Shown here one piece after another: positions 1 to 6,860 of a stretch of DNA of 35,681 nt (position 1 is its first letter; each line of letters starts with the position of its first letter). The notes under the pieces were generated by a model, which was not told the DNA's origin, did no database searches, and was given only the letters and a program-made list of their open reading frames with translations. Location: the NCBI GenBank assembly GCA_023431205.1, contig JAEYXQ010000075.1:1-35681 (forward strand), written 5' to 3'. Both the position numbers and the translations under genes were made by a program. The stretch is from Pseudomonadota bacterium. GTDB taxonomy: Bacteria > Pseudomonadota > Alphaproteobacteria > Rhizobiales > Devosiaceae.

Positions 1-71
1 GTCTGAGCCTGCACAACGGCGATCGGGGCGGTGAGCAGGGCGGTGCTGATCAGTAAGGCACGAAGCTTCAT
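1..71 (-). CDS. N-terminus of an exported protein (partial)
   Basis: Only the first 23 complete codons are inside the window; the gene runs off the left edge. They encode a classical Sec signal peptide: MKLR, then a hydrophobic run (ALLISTALLTAPIAVV) and a probable cleavage site at VQA-Q. A GAGGAG ribosome site lies a few bases before the ATG, which supports the start. The mature protein is not visible, so no function can be given. Periplasmic export is inferred from the leader alone. It has the same orientation as the regulator gene at 193-972, 121 bp upstream of it. Confidence 0.7.
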   Translation of the reverse strand, partial: MKLRALLISTALLTAPIAVVQAQ

Positions 72-192
72 TCGATGTCTCCTCATTGGATATCCGTAAG
101 TAACTGCGGGGGGTCCACGTTCCGGCGCCAATCTGGGTTAAGCCGACGAGATACGGACGCATGCGAGGGTCGCAGTCGTTCGTTCCGGACAC

Positions 193-972
193 TCAGGCGT
201 CGAAGGCGAGCGTCTCGCGGGGCGGGGTGGTCTCGAGGTAGGACGGGTCGAATCTCGCCACCTGCCGCAGCTCATCGAGCTTGAGTATCTGTATCCGTCC
301 GGCCGAGCTGCGGATCAGCTCGCGGTGGCGCAGGACCTGCAGCGTCCGGTTCACATGCACGGTGGAGAGGCCTAGATACTCGCCCACTTCCGCCTGGGTC
401 AGCGGAAACTCGAACTGGCTGTTGCGGGCAAGGCCGAGCCGCTCGAGGCGGACATGCAGTTCGCAGAGCAGATGCGCGACCCGCTCCAGCGCCGTGCGAC
501 GGCCGAGGGAAACCAGCAGTTCCTCGGCAATGGCGCCTTCGATGGCGATATTGGCGAGGATGCTGCCCAGGATGCGCGGATGCGCCTCCGACAGGCCCGC
601 CAGTCCGTCCGGATCAATCTGGATGATGGTGGTGCGGGACATGGCGGCGAAGCGCGCGCGCTGGCGTGAGCCGGTGAGAAAGCCGAAATCGCAGATGTCG
701 CCGGGGAGCACCAGGCTCACCAGTTGCCGCTGGTTCTGCTGCTTGCGATAGCGGCAGGCCCAGCCGGAGCCGACGAGACACAACTGGCCTGCCGGATCGA
801 ATTCTTCACGAGGATCGAGGATACGGCGGCGCCACTGGGCGGATGCGAGCGCCGCGATATCCTCTGCCGGCAACTTCCCCAGGCTTTGCAGGCGACCGAA
901 CACCATGGGTCCGGCGGCCTGGTGATGAGGTGCAGAGTTCATTGCAGGGTTCGCGATATCAAAAGCGGCCAT
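193..972 (-). CDS. Crp/Fnr-family transcriptional regulator (copy 1)
   Basis: The 259-residue protein has a cyclic-nucleotide-binding-like beta-roll (about residues 30-150, with the LPGDICDFGF turn), a dimer helix, and a C-terminal winged helix-turn-helix with the recognition helix LGLSTVHVNRTLQVLR. It lacks the N-terminal cysteine cluster of oxygen-sensing Fnr, so a 4Fe-4S sensor is unlikely; the ligand is unknown. The ATG at 972 has GAGG at good spacing. A second ATG ten codons in is a weaker alternative. It is divergent from a clear paralog at 1303-2076, sharing the HTH sequence and the CDFGFL motif. Crp/Fnr proteins bind DNA as dimers and usually activate; the targets here cannot be told. 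Confidence 0.9.
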   Translation of the reverse strand: MAAFDIANPAMNSAPHHQAAGPMVFGRLQSLGKLPAEDIAALASAQWRRRILDPREEFDPAGQLCLVGSGWACRYRKQQNQRQLVSLVLPGDICDFGFLTGSRQRARFAAMSRTTIIQIDPDGLAGLSEAHPRILGSILANIAIEGAIAEELLVSLGRRTALERVAHLLCELHVRLERLGLARNSQFEFPLTQAEVGEYLGLSTVHVNRTLQVLRHRELIRSSAGRIQILKLDELRQVARFDPSYLETTPPRETLAFDA

Positions 973-1302
973 AACGCTACCTCGGGCGGCATGCCACCAC
1001 GTCCATCTGGTATCTCGGCAACACCTCGCTGGCCTGGCGGTTCCAGCGGCAGGGCTGGCCAGATCGAGGTTAGCCTCTGTTAAGTCACCATCGCTGCAAG
1101 TCCTGCCACATCAGTGGGGTACTGCCCCTCCGGTTGTCATTTGTTAATTCGTCAGGTCGCGGGGCTGGCTAAGGTGCGCCAACCTTCCAGATAAAGACGT
1201 GGATTCGCGAGTGCATGTAATTGCCGCGGATTGGGCGACCACGGTTGCCTGTTTTGCAGACAAGATGCTTGGGCCGTGCCGCTGTGTGGCCGGGGACTCT
1301 GC
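973..1302. other. Divergent regulator-regulator intergenic region
   Basis: This 330-bp stretch separates the two divergent Crp/Fnr genes and has no convincing coding sequence. Besides the EcfG-like match it holds a short inverted repeat with AAGGT/ACCTT arms at 1171-1186, which could be a regulator site but is too short to assign. No Fnr box (TTGAT-N4-ATCAA) was seen. An upstream ATG at 1231 extends the right-hand gene by 24 unconvincing residues. Confidence 0.5.
1020..1044 (-). promoter_or_regulatory. Candidate EcfG-type (general stress) promoter
   Basis: On the minus strand GGAAC (1044-1040) is followed after 16 bp by TGTT (1023-1020), about 50 bp upstream of the Crp/Fnr gene at 972. The alphaproteobacterial general-stress sigma factor EcfG recognises GGAAC, 16-17 bp, then CGTT. 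The -35 match is exact and the -10 differs at one base. The short motif can occur by chance, so this is only a candidate. Confidence 0.3.
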
Positions 1303-2076
1303 ATGACCATCAGCGACGCCACCTCGCCGCATGATGTGTTCAGCCGACGGCTGGCGGACCTTTGCGACTTGCCGCCGGCAGCGCTTGCCGCTGCGCGCAC
1401 GCTGATCACGCGCACCCGGGATGTGCGCCCGCGCGGCGAGATCATTGCGGCAAACGGCACCGTTCCCGGAGCGCGGGTGCTGTTGAGCGGCTTCGCCTGC
1501 CGCTACCGCGATGATGTCGAGGGGCGGCGGCAGATCACCGGCTTCGTGCTGCCCGGCGAACTCTGCGACTTCGGCTTTCTTTCGGCAACGCCTGCGGTGC
1601 AGGCGGTGACGGCCGTGGCGCCCTGCACCTTGGGCGAGATCGCGTCGGCGGACATCGCCGGCGCGACGGAGCAGCATCCCGACGTGATGGTGGCGCTGCT
1701 GCGGGCAGCGGCGGTGGACCAGAATGTCTCGCGCGAGCTGGTGGCGAGTTTGGGCTCCCGCAGTGCGGTGCAGCGCATTGGCCACCTCTTGTGCGAACTG
1801 CACTTTCGCCTGGGTGTGGTGGGTGGTCTTCGGGCCGAGAACGAGTACGAGCTGCCGCTGACCCAGTCGGAACTGGGCGAGGCGCTGGGGCTGTCGACGG
1901 TTCACGTCAATCGCACCCTGCAGGTGTTGCGGCGCGAGCGGCTGGTGGAAACCAGGGGGCGCCTGGTGCTGCTGCCCGATCCACAGGCGCTGGCACGCTC
2001 CTGCGGCTTTGACCCGGCCTATCTCAGGCCGGCTTCAAAGGCGGCTACTGCAGAGCAGCGCTCCGCTCAAGGCTGA
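1303..2076 (+). CDS. Crp/Fnr-family transcriptional regulator (copy 2)
   Basis: From ATG 1303 the protein has 257 residues. It has an effector beta-roll with the motif LPGELCDFGFL, a long dimer helix (SRSAVQRIGHLLCELHFR) and a C-terminal HTH (LTQSELGEALGLSTVHVNR). An in-frame ATG at 1231 would add 24 residues that look like untranslated sequence (cysteine-rich, not conserved with the paralog), so 1303 is preferred, although its ribosome site is weak (GGGGA). It matches the divergent neighbour at 193-972 along most of its length, which indicates an old local duplication. No Fe-S cysteine cluster is present. Its last 32 bases overlap the end of the convergent receiver gene. Confidence 0.88.
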   Translation: MTISDATSPHDVFSRRLADLCDLPPAALAAARTLITRTRDVRPRGEIIAANGTVPGARVLLSGFACRYRDDVEGRRQITGFVLPGELCDFGFLSATPAVQAVTAVAPCTLGEIASADIAGATEQHPDVMVALLRAAAVDQNVSRELVASLGSRSAVQRIGHLLCELHFRLGVVGGLRAENEYELPLTQSELGEALGLSTVHVNRTLQVLRRERLVETRGRLVLLPDPQALARSCGFDPAYLRPASKAATAEQRSAQG

Positions 2077-2542
2077 CGGCAACGCAGCGGGCCAGCCGAT
2101 GCAGGGGACTCTGCTGGTGCTCGCCGCGCGGCGCCGCTTCGGCCCGAACCAGGCGCAGCGCCGGGTTGGCGCCGCTGCGCACCAGATACGCTTCCACCTC
2201 GGTCAAAACCGTTGCCGGGTCAACAGGCTTGGCAAGAAACGGCAACTGCGCCAACACGCCCTGGGGGCGCGGCGCTTCAGGCTCGCCGATGAACATCACC
2301 GGGATGGCGCGGGCCCGCAACTGCATGGCGAACTCGTCTGAACTCTGGCCATAAAGGCGCGTATCGAGCAGTGCCAGGTCCACCCGGCGGCGGCCGAGCA
2401 GGCATTCGGCGTGGAAGGCGGTCAGGGCAGGGCCGAAGGCGAGCGCTCCCGCTTCGCGCAGGACGTCCACCAGGGATTTACCGAAGGTGATATCGTCATC
2501 GACGACCAGGACGCGCTTGCCGCTAAGTTCCGTCACGTTCAT
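2045..2542 (-). CDS. Stand-alone response-regulator receiver protein
   Basis: This CheY-like receiver domain (165 residues from ATG 2542) has no output domain. The acidic pair is in VLVVDDD (residues 11-17), the phospho-acceptor is Asp60 in ALLDTRL, and the conserved lysine is Lys105 in FLAKP. At the switch position after beta-4 (PVMFIG) a glycine stands where a Thr/Ser is normal, so signalling may be altered. No histidine kinase is adjacent, so the partner is unknown. The start is uncertain: GGGGAG abuts this ATG, and a GTG at 2560 would add six residues. The residues after the domain are low-complexity. The 3' end overlaps the convergent Crp/Fnr gene by 32 bp. Confidence 0.8.
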   Translation of the reverse strand: MNVTELSGKRVLVVDDDITFGKSLVDVLREAGALAFGPALTAFHAECLLGRRRVDLALLDTRLYGQSSDEFAMQLRARAIPVMFIGEPEAPRPQGVLAQLPFLAKPVDPATVLTEVEAYLVRSGANPALRLVRAEAAPRGEHQQSPLHRLARCVAVSLERSAALQ

Positions 2543-2703
2543 CTCCCCGCAGGCAGGCACAATGCGGGAGAGGTCATCTCGTTGCCATCACGGCTGGAAC
2601 TATCCTGCGTTAAGCGGCGGCTCCTGCGTGGTAACCTAGGTGAAGCCGGCAACGATGCGAGCGCCGGGCCGGTTTGCTGCGAGACCCTGCAGGAGCGCTC
2701 GCA

Positions 2704-3507
2704 ATGGCTCGCGACAAGCAACTTTCGTTTTCGGTGGTGACCGGCGCCTCGTCCGGTATCGGGCTGGAGCTGGCTCGTCTCGCCGCGCGGAACGGATCCG
2801 ACCTCGTGATCGCCGCCGATGGCGACGGCATCTTCCCGGCAGCCACAGAACTGGCCGCACTCGGTGTCGACGTGGAGCCGGTGCAGGCGGACCTGTCGAC
2901 CCGTGAAGGGGTAAACAGCCTGGTGGAGCGGGTCCGCGCCAGTGGCCGACCCATCGATGCGCTGTTCGCCAATGCCGGCGCCGGCCTCGGCAAGGGGTTC
3001 CTCGACCAGGATTTCGAAGACATCCAGCGGGTGATCGACACCAACGTGGTTGGTACCACCTACCTGCTGCATCAACTCGTCAACGACATGCGTCGGCAGG
3101 GTTTTGGCCGGCTGCTGATCACCGGCTCGATCGCCGGCCTGATCCCCGGCAGCTTCCAGGCGGTCTACAATGCCACCAAGGCCTATGTGGACTCCTTCGC
3201 CTATGCCCTGCGCAACGAACTCGAGGGCTCCGGCATCACCGTAACGGTGTTGATGCCCGGTCCTACCGACACCGACTTCTTCGAAGAGGCCGACATGGAG
3301 GACACCCGTGTCGGTCGCGGCAAGAAGGACGACCCGGCCGACGTCGCCAAGGCAGGCTTCGAGGCGATGCTGCGCGGCGACGGCCATGAAGTCAGCGGCT
3401 TCCCCAACAAGCTTCAGGCGCTGATGTCGCGCTTTCTCTCCGACAAGAAACTGGCTGGCATGCACCGCAAGCTCGCCGAACCGCTCGATGACGGCAAACG
3501 CCACTGA
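2704..3507 (+). CDS. Short-chain dehydrogenase/reductase (SDR)
   Basis: This is a classical SDR of 267 residues. The nucleotide-binding TGASSGIG motif is at 13-20, NAG at 90-92, catalytic Ser142, and the YNATK pair Tyr155/Lys159. The absence of a conserved arginine or aspartate fingerprint I could trust leaves NAD versus NADP open. ATG 2704 follows CAGGAG at good spacing; an upstream in-frame start at 2674 lacks support. It heads a tight plus-strand run with an SRPBCC protein (14-bp gap) and a zinc dehydrogenase, so it probably reduces or oxidises a small carbonyl or alcohol. The exact substrate is unknown. Confidence 0.9.
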   Translation: MARDKQLSFSVVTGASSGIGLELARLAARNGSDLVIAADGDGIFPAATELAALGVDVEPVQADLSTREGVNSLVERVRASGRPIDALFANAGAGLGKGFLDQDFEDIQRVIDTNVVGTTYLLHQLVNDMRRQGFGRLLITGSIAGLIPGSFQAVYNATKAYVDSFAYALRNELEGSGITVTVLMPGPTDTDFFEEADMEDTRVGRGKKDDPADVAKAGFEAMLRGDGHEVSGFPNKLQALMSRFLSDKKLAGMHRKLAEPLDDGKRH

Positions 3508-3521
3508 GAAGGGCTACCTCA

Positions 3522-4055
3522 ATGACCCAACACGATGACGCTCCCGACCGCGCCCGGCGCGACGACAAGGATGGCGATCTCGCCATCGTTGGTCGCACCG
3601 TCCTGATCAACATACCCCGGCAGGAGGTTTACGCCTTCTGGCGGGATTTCTCGAACCTCCCCAGCTTCATGCGCTCGGTCGACACCATCGAGACCGAAGG
3701 ATCGCTGACGCGCTGGACCGTCAAGGCGCCGCTCGGCCAGACGGTGACGCTGGTGACCGAGATCACTGAGGACGTCCCCGGCAGCGCCATTGCCTGGCGC
3801 TCGACCGAGGAGTCGCAGATCAACACCGAAGGGCGGGTGAGCTTCACCGATGCCGTGGGCGACCGCGGCACCGCGGTCACCGCCGACATCCGCTACGAAC
3901 CACCGGCGGGCGACCTCGGCCGCCTGGCGGCGAAGCTCTTCGGCGCCGAACCGAACATCCAGGCCCGTCACGAACTCAAGCGCTTCAAGATGCTGCTCGA
4001 GACCGGCGAGATCGCCACGGCCATCAACCACCACGACCAGGAGAACAACGACTGA
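3522..4055 (+). CDS. SRPBCC (START/Bet v1-like) family protein
   Basis: This 177-residue protein resembles polyketide cyclase/dehydrase-type SRPBCC proteins. A charged N-terminus of about 22 residues precedes VGRTVLINIPRQEVYAFWRD, followed by FSNLPSFM and the alternating strands typical of the fold (TVTLVTEITEDVPGSAIAWR). Members form a hydrophobic pocket that binds small or lipid-like ligands; many have no known enzyme activity. Its TGA shares one base with the ATG of the zinc dehydrogenase (TGATG), so the two are probably translationally coupled. The family call is good; the ligand is unknown. Confidence 0.82.
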   Translation: MTQHDDAPDRARRDDKDGDLAIVGRTVLINIPRQEVYAFWRDFSNLPSFMRSVDTIETEGSLTRWTVKAPLGQTVTLVTEITEDVPGSAIAWRSTEESQINTEGRVSFTDAVGDRGTAVTADIRYEPPAGDLGRLAAKLFGAEPNIQARHELKRFKMLLETGEIATAINHHDQENND

Positions 4056-5224
4056 TGCGCGCCCTGACCTGGCATGGAACCAACGATGTCCGCGTGGACA
4101 CCCACCCCGATCCCGAAATCATCAACCCGCGCGACGCCATCATCCGCGTCACCTCGACCGCAATCTGCGGCTCCGACCTGCACCTCTATGACGGGGTGAT
4201 CCCCAGCATGCGGTCAGGCGACATCCTCGGCCATGAGTTCATGGGCGAGGTCGTTGAAGTGGGCGCCAGCAGCACCCTCAGGAAGGGACAGCGGGTGGTG
4301 GTGCCCTTCACCATCTCCTGCGGCCAGTGCTTCTTCTGCCAGCAGCAGCAGTTTTCCGCCTGCGACAACACCAATCCGGCCGAAAAGCAGGACCTGTCTG
4401 AAAAGCTCTACGGTCACGCCATGAGCGGCATCTTCGGCTATTCGCACATGACCGGCGGCTATGCCGGCGGGCAGGCCGAATATGTCCGCGTACCCTTCTC
4501 CGATGTCGGGCCCATCGTGATCCCCGACGGCATGGACGACGAGACGGTGCTGTTCCTGTCCGACATCTTGCCCACCGGCTGGATGGCGGCGGAGAATGCG
4601 CAGATCGAGCCCGGCGACACAGTCGCGGTCTGGGGCGCGGGTCCGGTGGGCCTGTTTGCGGTGCAGTCCGCGGTGCTGATGGGTGCCGCCCAAGTGATCG
4701 CCATCGACCACCACCCCAACCGGCTGAAACTCGCGCAGAAGTTTGGCGCCAGGATCATCAACTTCGAGGGGACCCATGTCCGCGAAGCGCTGATGGAAAT
4801 GACCGCCGGCATCGGCCCGGACGCGGTGATCGACGCCGTCGGCATGGAAGCGCACGGCTTCTCGCCCGACAACGTCGTCGACCTCGTCAAGCAGAAGATC
4901 GCCCCCGGCGCCGACCGGGCCCATGCCCTGCGCCAGGCGCTGCTCGCCTGCCGCAAGGGCGGGCGCGTCTCGATCCCCGGTGTCTATGGCGGCATGATCG
5001 ACAAGTGGCCGCTGGGCGCCATGATGGAGAAAGGCCTGACCATCAAGCAGGGCCAGACCCACGTGCAGAAATACACCCACGAACTGCTGCGCCGCATCCA
5101 GGAGGGCGAGATCGACACCACCTTCCTGATCAGCCACCGCATCCCGCTGGAGCAGGCGCCCGAGGGTTACAAGCAGTTCCACGACAACCAGAACGAGTGG
5201 ATCAAGGTCGTCATGACGCCTTAA
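4055..5224 (+). CDS. Zinc-dependent alcohol dehydrogenase, formaldehyde-dehydrogenase-like
   Basis: The 389-residue medium-chain dehydrogenase carries Cys38 in ICGSD and His60-Glu61 in GHE as catalytic-zinc ligands. Structural-zinc cysteines are 89, 92, 95 and 103, and the Rossmann motif is GAGPVG. The long insert after the Rossmann fold (around VKQKIAPGADRAHALRQAL) resembles glutathione-independent formaldehyde dehydrogenases and related threonine-dehydrogenase-like enzymes, rather than simple ethanol dehydrogenases. The NAD-linked oxidation of an aldehyde hydrate or alcohol is inferred. It is coupled to the SRPBCC gene and precedes a ferritin-like gene, which suggests a detoxification or stress role. 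Confidence 0.88.
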   Translation: MRALTWHGTNDVRVDTHPDPEIINPRDAIIRVTSTAICGSDLHLYDGVIPSMRSGDILGHEFMGEVVEVGASSTLRKGQRVVVPFTISCGQCFFCQQQQFSACDNTNPAEKQDLSEKLYGHAMSGIFGYSHMTGGYAGGQAEYVRVPFSDVGPIVIPDGMDDETVLFLSDILPTGWMAAENAQIEPGDTVAVWGAGPVGLFAVQSAVLMGAAQVIAIDHHPNRLKLAQKFGARIINFEGTHVREALMEMTAGIGPDAVIDAVGMEAHGFSPDNVVDLVKQKIAPGADRAHALRQALLACRKGGRVSIPGVYGGMIDKWPLGAMMEKGLTIKQGQTHVQKYTHELLRRIQEGEIDTTFLISHRIPLEQAPEGYKQFHDNQNEWIKVVMTP

Positions 5225-5258
5225 CCCAGGTTAAGAGGGGCAGCGGGGACCGGCTGCC
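5221..5258 (+). promoter_or_regulatory. Palindrome and hairpin after the zinc dehydrogenase
   Basis: A perfect palindrome, TTAACC-CA-GGTTAA (5221-5234), contains the TAA stop of the dehydrogenase. It is followed by a hairpin with GGCAGC/GCTGCC arms (5239-5244 and 5253-5258). There is only a weak T-rich tail (TCTCATT), so the hairpin may attenuate rather than end transcription. The palindrome could be an operator for the ferritin-like gene at 5294. Both roles are inferred. Confidence 0.4.
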
Positions 5259-5293
5259 TCTCATTCGCTGTGTGATTGCAAGAGGACATTTCA

Positions 5294-5800
5294 ATGGAAT
5301 CTATTGCCGACCTTTACGTCACCGGTCTAAAGAACGCACACGCCATGGAAAATCAGGCGCTGTCGATCATGCGCCCGCAGGTTGCCCGCATCGAGACCTA
5401 TCCCGATGTGCTGGCGCGGCTGGAGCAGCACATCCGCGAGACCGAGATGCAGCTCGAGCGCCTGGACGCCCTGCTTGATGCCGCCGGCGCCGATCGCTCC
5501 GCGCTCAAGGACACCGCACTCAGCTTCACCGGCATGATGGCTGCCGTCGGCCACACGTTTGCCCCCGACGAGATCATCAAGAACAGCTTCGCCAACTTCG
5601 CCTTCGAGAACTTCGAGATCGCCGCCTACAAGTCGCTGATCACGCTCGCCACCGAAGCCGGCAACAGCAATGCCACCTCCGTCCTGCGCCAGAACCTCGA
5701 TGAGGAACTGGACATGGCCCGCTGGCTCGACAGCAATATCGAGGCCGTGACCCTGAAATACGCCGCCCTGCGCCAGAGCGGCGAACAGGCCAAGAAATAG
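5294..5800 (+). CDS. Ferritin-like DUF892 protein (YciE/YciF family)
   Basis: The 168-residue helical-bundle protein starts with ESIADLYVTGLKNAHAMENQ, the typical DUF892 opening. It carries repeated Glu/His residues in the four helices (AMENQ, HIRETEMQ, FENFEIAAY, LDEELDMARW) where ferritin-like proteins bind a di-iron centre. E. coli relatives YciE and YciF are stress-induced. ATG 5294 has AGAGGAC at good spacing, so the six extra upstream codons are not needed. It follows the dehydrogenase after 69 bp and is followed at once by a 53-codon ORF. A role in metal or oxidative stress is family-based inference. Confidence 0.9.
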   Translation: MESIADLYVTGLKNAHAMENQALSIMRPQVARIETYPDVLARLEQHIRETEMQLERLDALLDAAGADRSALKDTALSFTGMMAAVGHTFAPDEIIKNSFANFAFENFEIAAYKSLITLATEAGNSNATSVLRQNLDEELDMARWLDSNIEAVTLKYAALRQSGEQAKK

Positions 5801-5802
5801 CC

Positions 5803-5964
5803 ATGGACCGGCCCGGCCGGAACCACCAGCAACACGGACGCCGGCAGGACACTGCCGGCGCCACCAAGGGCGAGAAGCAGCAAAGCCTCGCCGAACGCGG
5901 GGTGAGCGCGCCGAAGCCGGAGAGCGCCGACCCCGGCAAACCCGACAACGACAAGAAAGCCTGA
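5803..5964 (+). CDS. Small hydrophilic protein of unknown function
   Basis: This 53-residue ORF starts two bases after the stop of the ferritin-like gene and ends nine bases before the VOC gene. It is rich in Gln, Arg, Lys, Gly, Pro and Asp, has no hydrophobic segment or cysteine, and looks disordered; it ends in PDNDKKA. I do not recognise the family. Its tight fit between two genes on the same strand argues that it is real, and similar tiny basic proteins occur in stress clusters of rhizobia. No separate strong ribosome site was seen, so coupling to the upstream gene is likely. Confidence 0.55.
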   Translation: MDRPGRNHQQHGRRQDTAGATKGEKQQSLAERGVSAPKPESADPGKPDNDKKA

Positions 5965-5973
5965 GGTCCACTC

Positions 5974-6384
5974 ATGCCCGCCGCCCACAGCGTCACCACC
6001 TATCTTCTTACCCGCGACATTGCCGCGAGCATCGACTTCTATGGTGCGCTCTGCGGCTACCTGCCTGTCTATCGCGGCGACTGGTTCACCCTGATCGCTC
6101 CGTCCTCCGATGCTGCGGTGCAGATCGGGCTGGTGGACTGGGTGAGCGAGTTCGTGCCGCGTGCCGCCCGCGGCGACGCCCAGGCACACTACCTCGAGGT
6201 CATCGTCGACGACGTCCATGCCGCTCTTGCCGCTGTTGAGCGCTTCGCAGTCGAGATCATCGAGCATCCGATCGAGCACGGCGAGCAGGCGCGCGCAGTG
6301 CTGCGCGACCTCGATGGCCACGTCATCACCGTCGCAACGCCCACCAGCCGCTTCCTTGAGCCGCCGCGCCGGCATGTAGGGTGA
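5974..6384 (+). CDS. VOC-superfamily (glyoxalase/bleomycin-resistance-like) protein
   Basis: The 136-residue protein has the paired beta-alpha-beta-beta-beta modules of the vicinal-oxygen-chelate fold. The first begins VTTYLLTRDIAASIDFYGA; the second has HYLEVIVDDVHAALAAVERF and ends LRDLDGHVITVATPTSR. One expected metal ligand may be His in AHYLEVIV, but a complete ligand set is not obvious, so it may bind rather than convert its ligand. GAGG at the preceding stop serves as ribosome site. It overlaps or abuts the next small gene (GTGATG). Substrate unknown; detoxification is a guess from context. Confidence 0.8.
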   Translation: MPAAHSVTTYLLTRDIAASIDFYGALCGYLPVYRGDWFTLIAPSSDAAVQIGLVDWVSEFVPRAARGDAQAHYLEVIVDDVHAALAAVERFAVEIIEHPIEHGEQARAVLRDLDGHVITVATPTSRFLEPPRRHVG

Positions 6385-6389
6385 TGCCG

Positions 6390-6572
6390 ATGCCCGAGCA
6401 GGAACCGGAAACTCGCTCCGAGACTGACAAGATCCTGTCGGACCGCGCGCGCGGCCCTGCCGAACGGGCCGTCCTCGGCAAGAGCCCGGCCGGGTCCATG
6501 GTCCGGGTCGTGGCCTTGGTGCTGCTGTTTATCGTCGTTGCCGGGACGGTGTTCTACTTCCTCAACCGCTAG
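6390..6572 (+). CDS. Small single-pass membrane protein
   Basis: The protein has 60 residues from ATG 6390. A charged N-terminal half (PEQEPETRSETDKIL) precedes one transmembrane helix near the C-terminus (VVALVLLFIVVAGTVFYFL) that ends NR. This is the pattern of a tail-anchored mini-protein. ATG 6390 lies six bases after AGGGTG; GTG 6381 and ATG 6384 are in-frame alternatives that would overlap the VOC stop. Its TAG stop and the stop of the opposing gene share the tetranucleotide CTAG (6569-6572). Family not recognised. Confidence 0.65.
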   Translation: MPEQEPETRSETDKILSDRARGPAERAVLGKSPAGSMVRVVALVLLFIVVAGTVFYFLNR

Positions 6573-6841
6573 CGGTCGCGCGGTTTGCGGTCCTCCCGCA
6601 GGACCGGCTTCTGCATGTGGCTGTCGCCCTGGCCCAGCCATTCGTGCTTGGGATCTTCCGGCACCGGCAGATCCTCAAGGGCATCGCTTTCGTGCTCGCG
6701 CTCCAGCTGGTCGGTCGCCAGCTTCTCGGCCTTGTCGGCGTCGTCGGTCACGAGGTCGGCGGCCTTGTCGGGGGCCACGCCGAACTCCTCGGACAGGAAT
6801 TCGACATTCTTGCTGTCGGTGTCATTGGCTTTGCCGGCCAT
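6569..6841 (-). CDS. Small acidic protein of unknown function
   Basis: From ATG 6841 (AGGAG well placed) the protein has 90 residues and is strongly charged. Its centre reads VEFLSEEFGVAPDKAADLV, followed by a long acidic helix (DADKAEKLATDQLERE) and a basic C-terminus. It has no signal peptide, no membrane span and no cysteine. The motif EEFGVAPDKAADLV vaguely recalls short helical DUF proteins of rhizobia but I cannot name the family. It lies 19 bp downstream of the tail-anchored gene at 6861-7130, so the two probably share a transcript. Confidence 0.7.
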   Translation of the reverse strand: MAGKANDTDSKNVEFLSEEFGVAPDKAADLVTDDADKAEKLATDQLEREHESDALEDLPVPEDPKHEWLGQGDSHMQKPVLREDRKPRDR

Positions 6842-6860
6842 GGTCGGGTCTCCTGTTGGC

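Noticed and set aside
2596..2611. GGAAC...CGTT resembling an EcfG promoter before the SDR gene
   Set aside because: The two boxes are only seven bases apart, where 16-17 are required.
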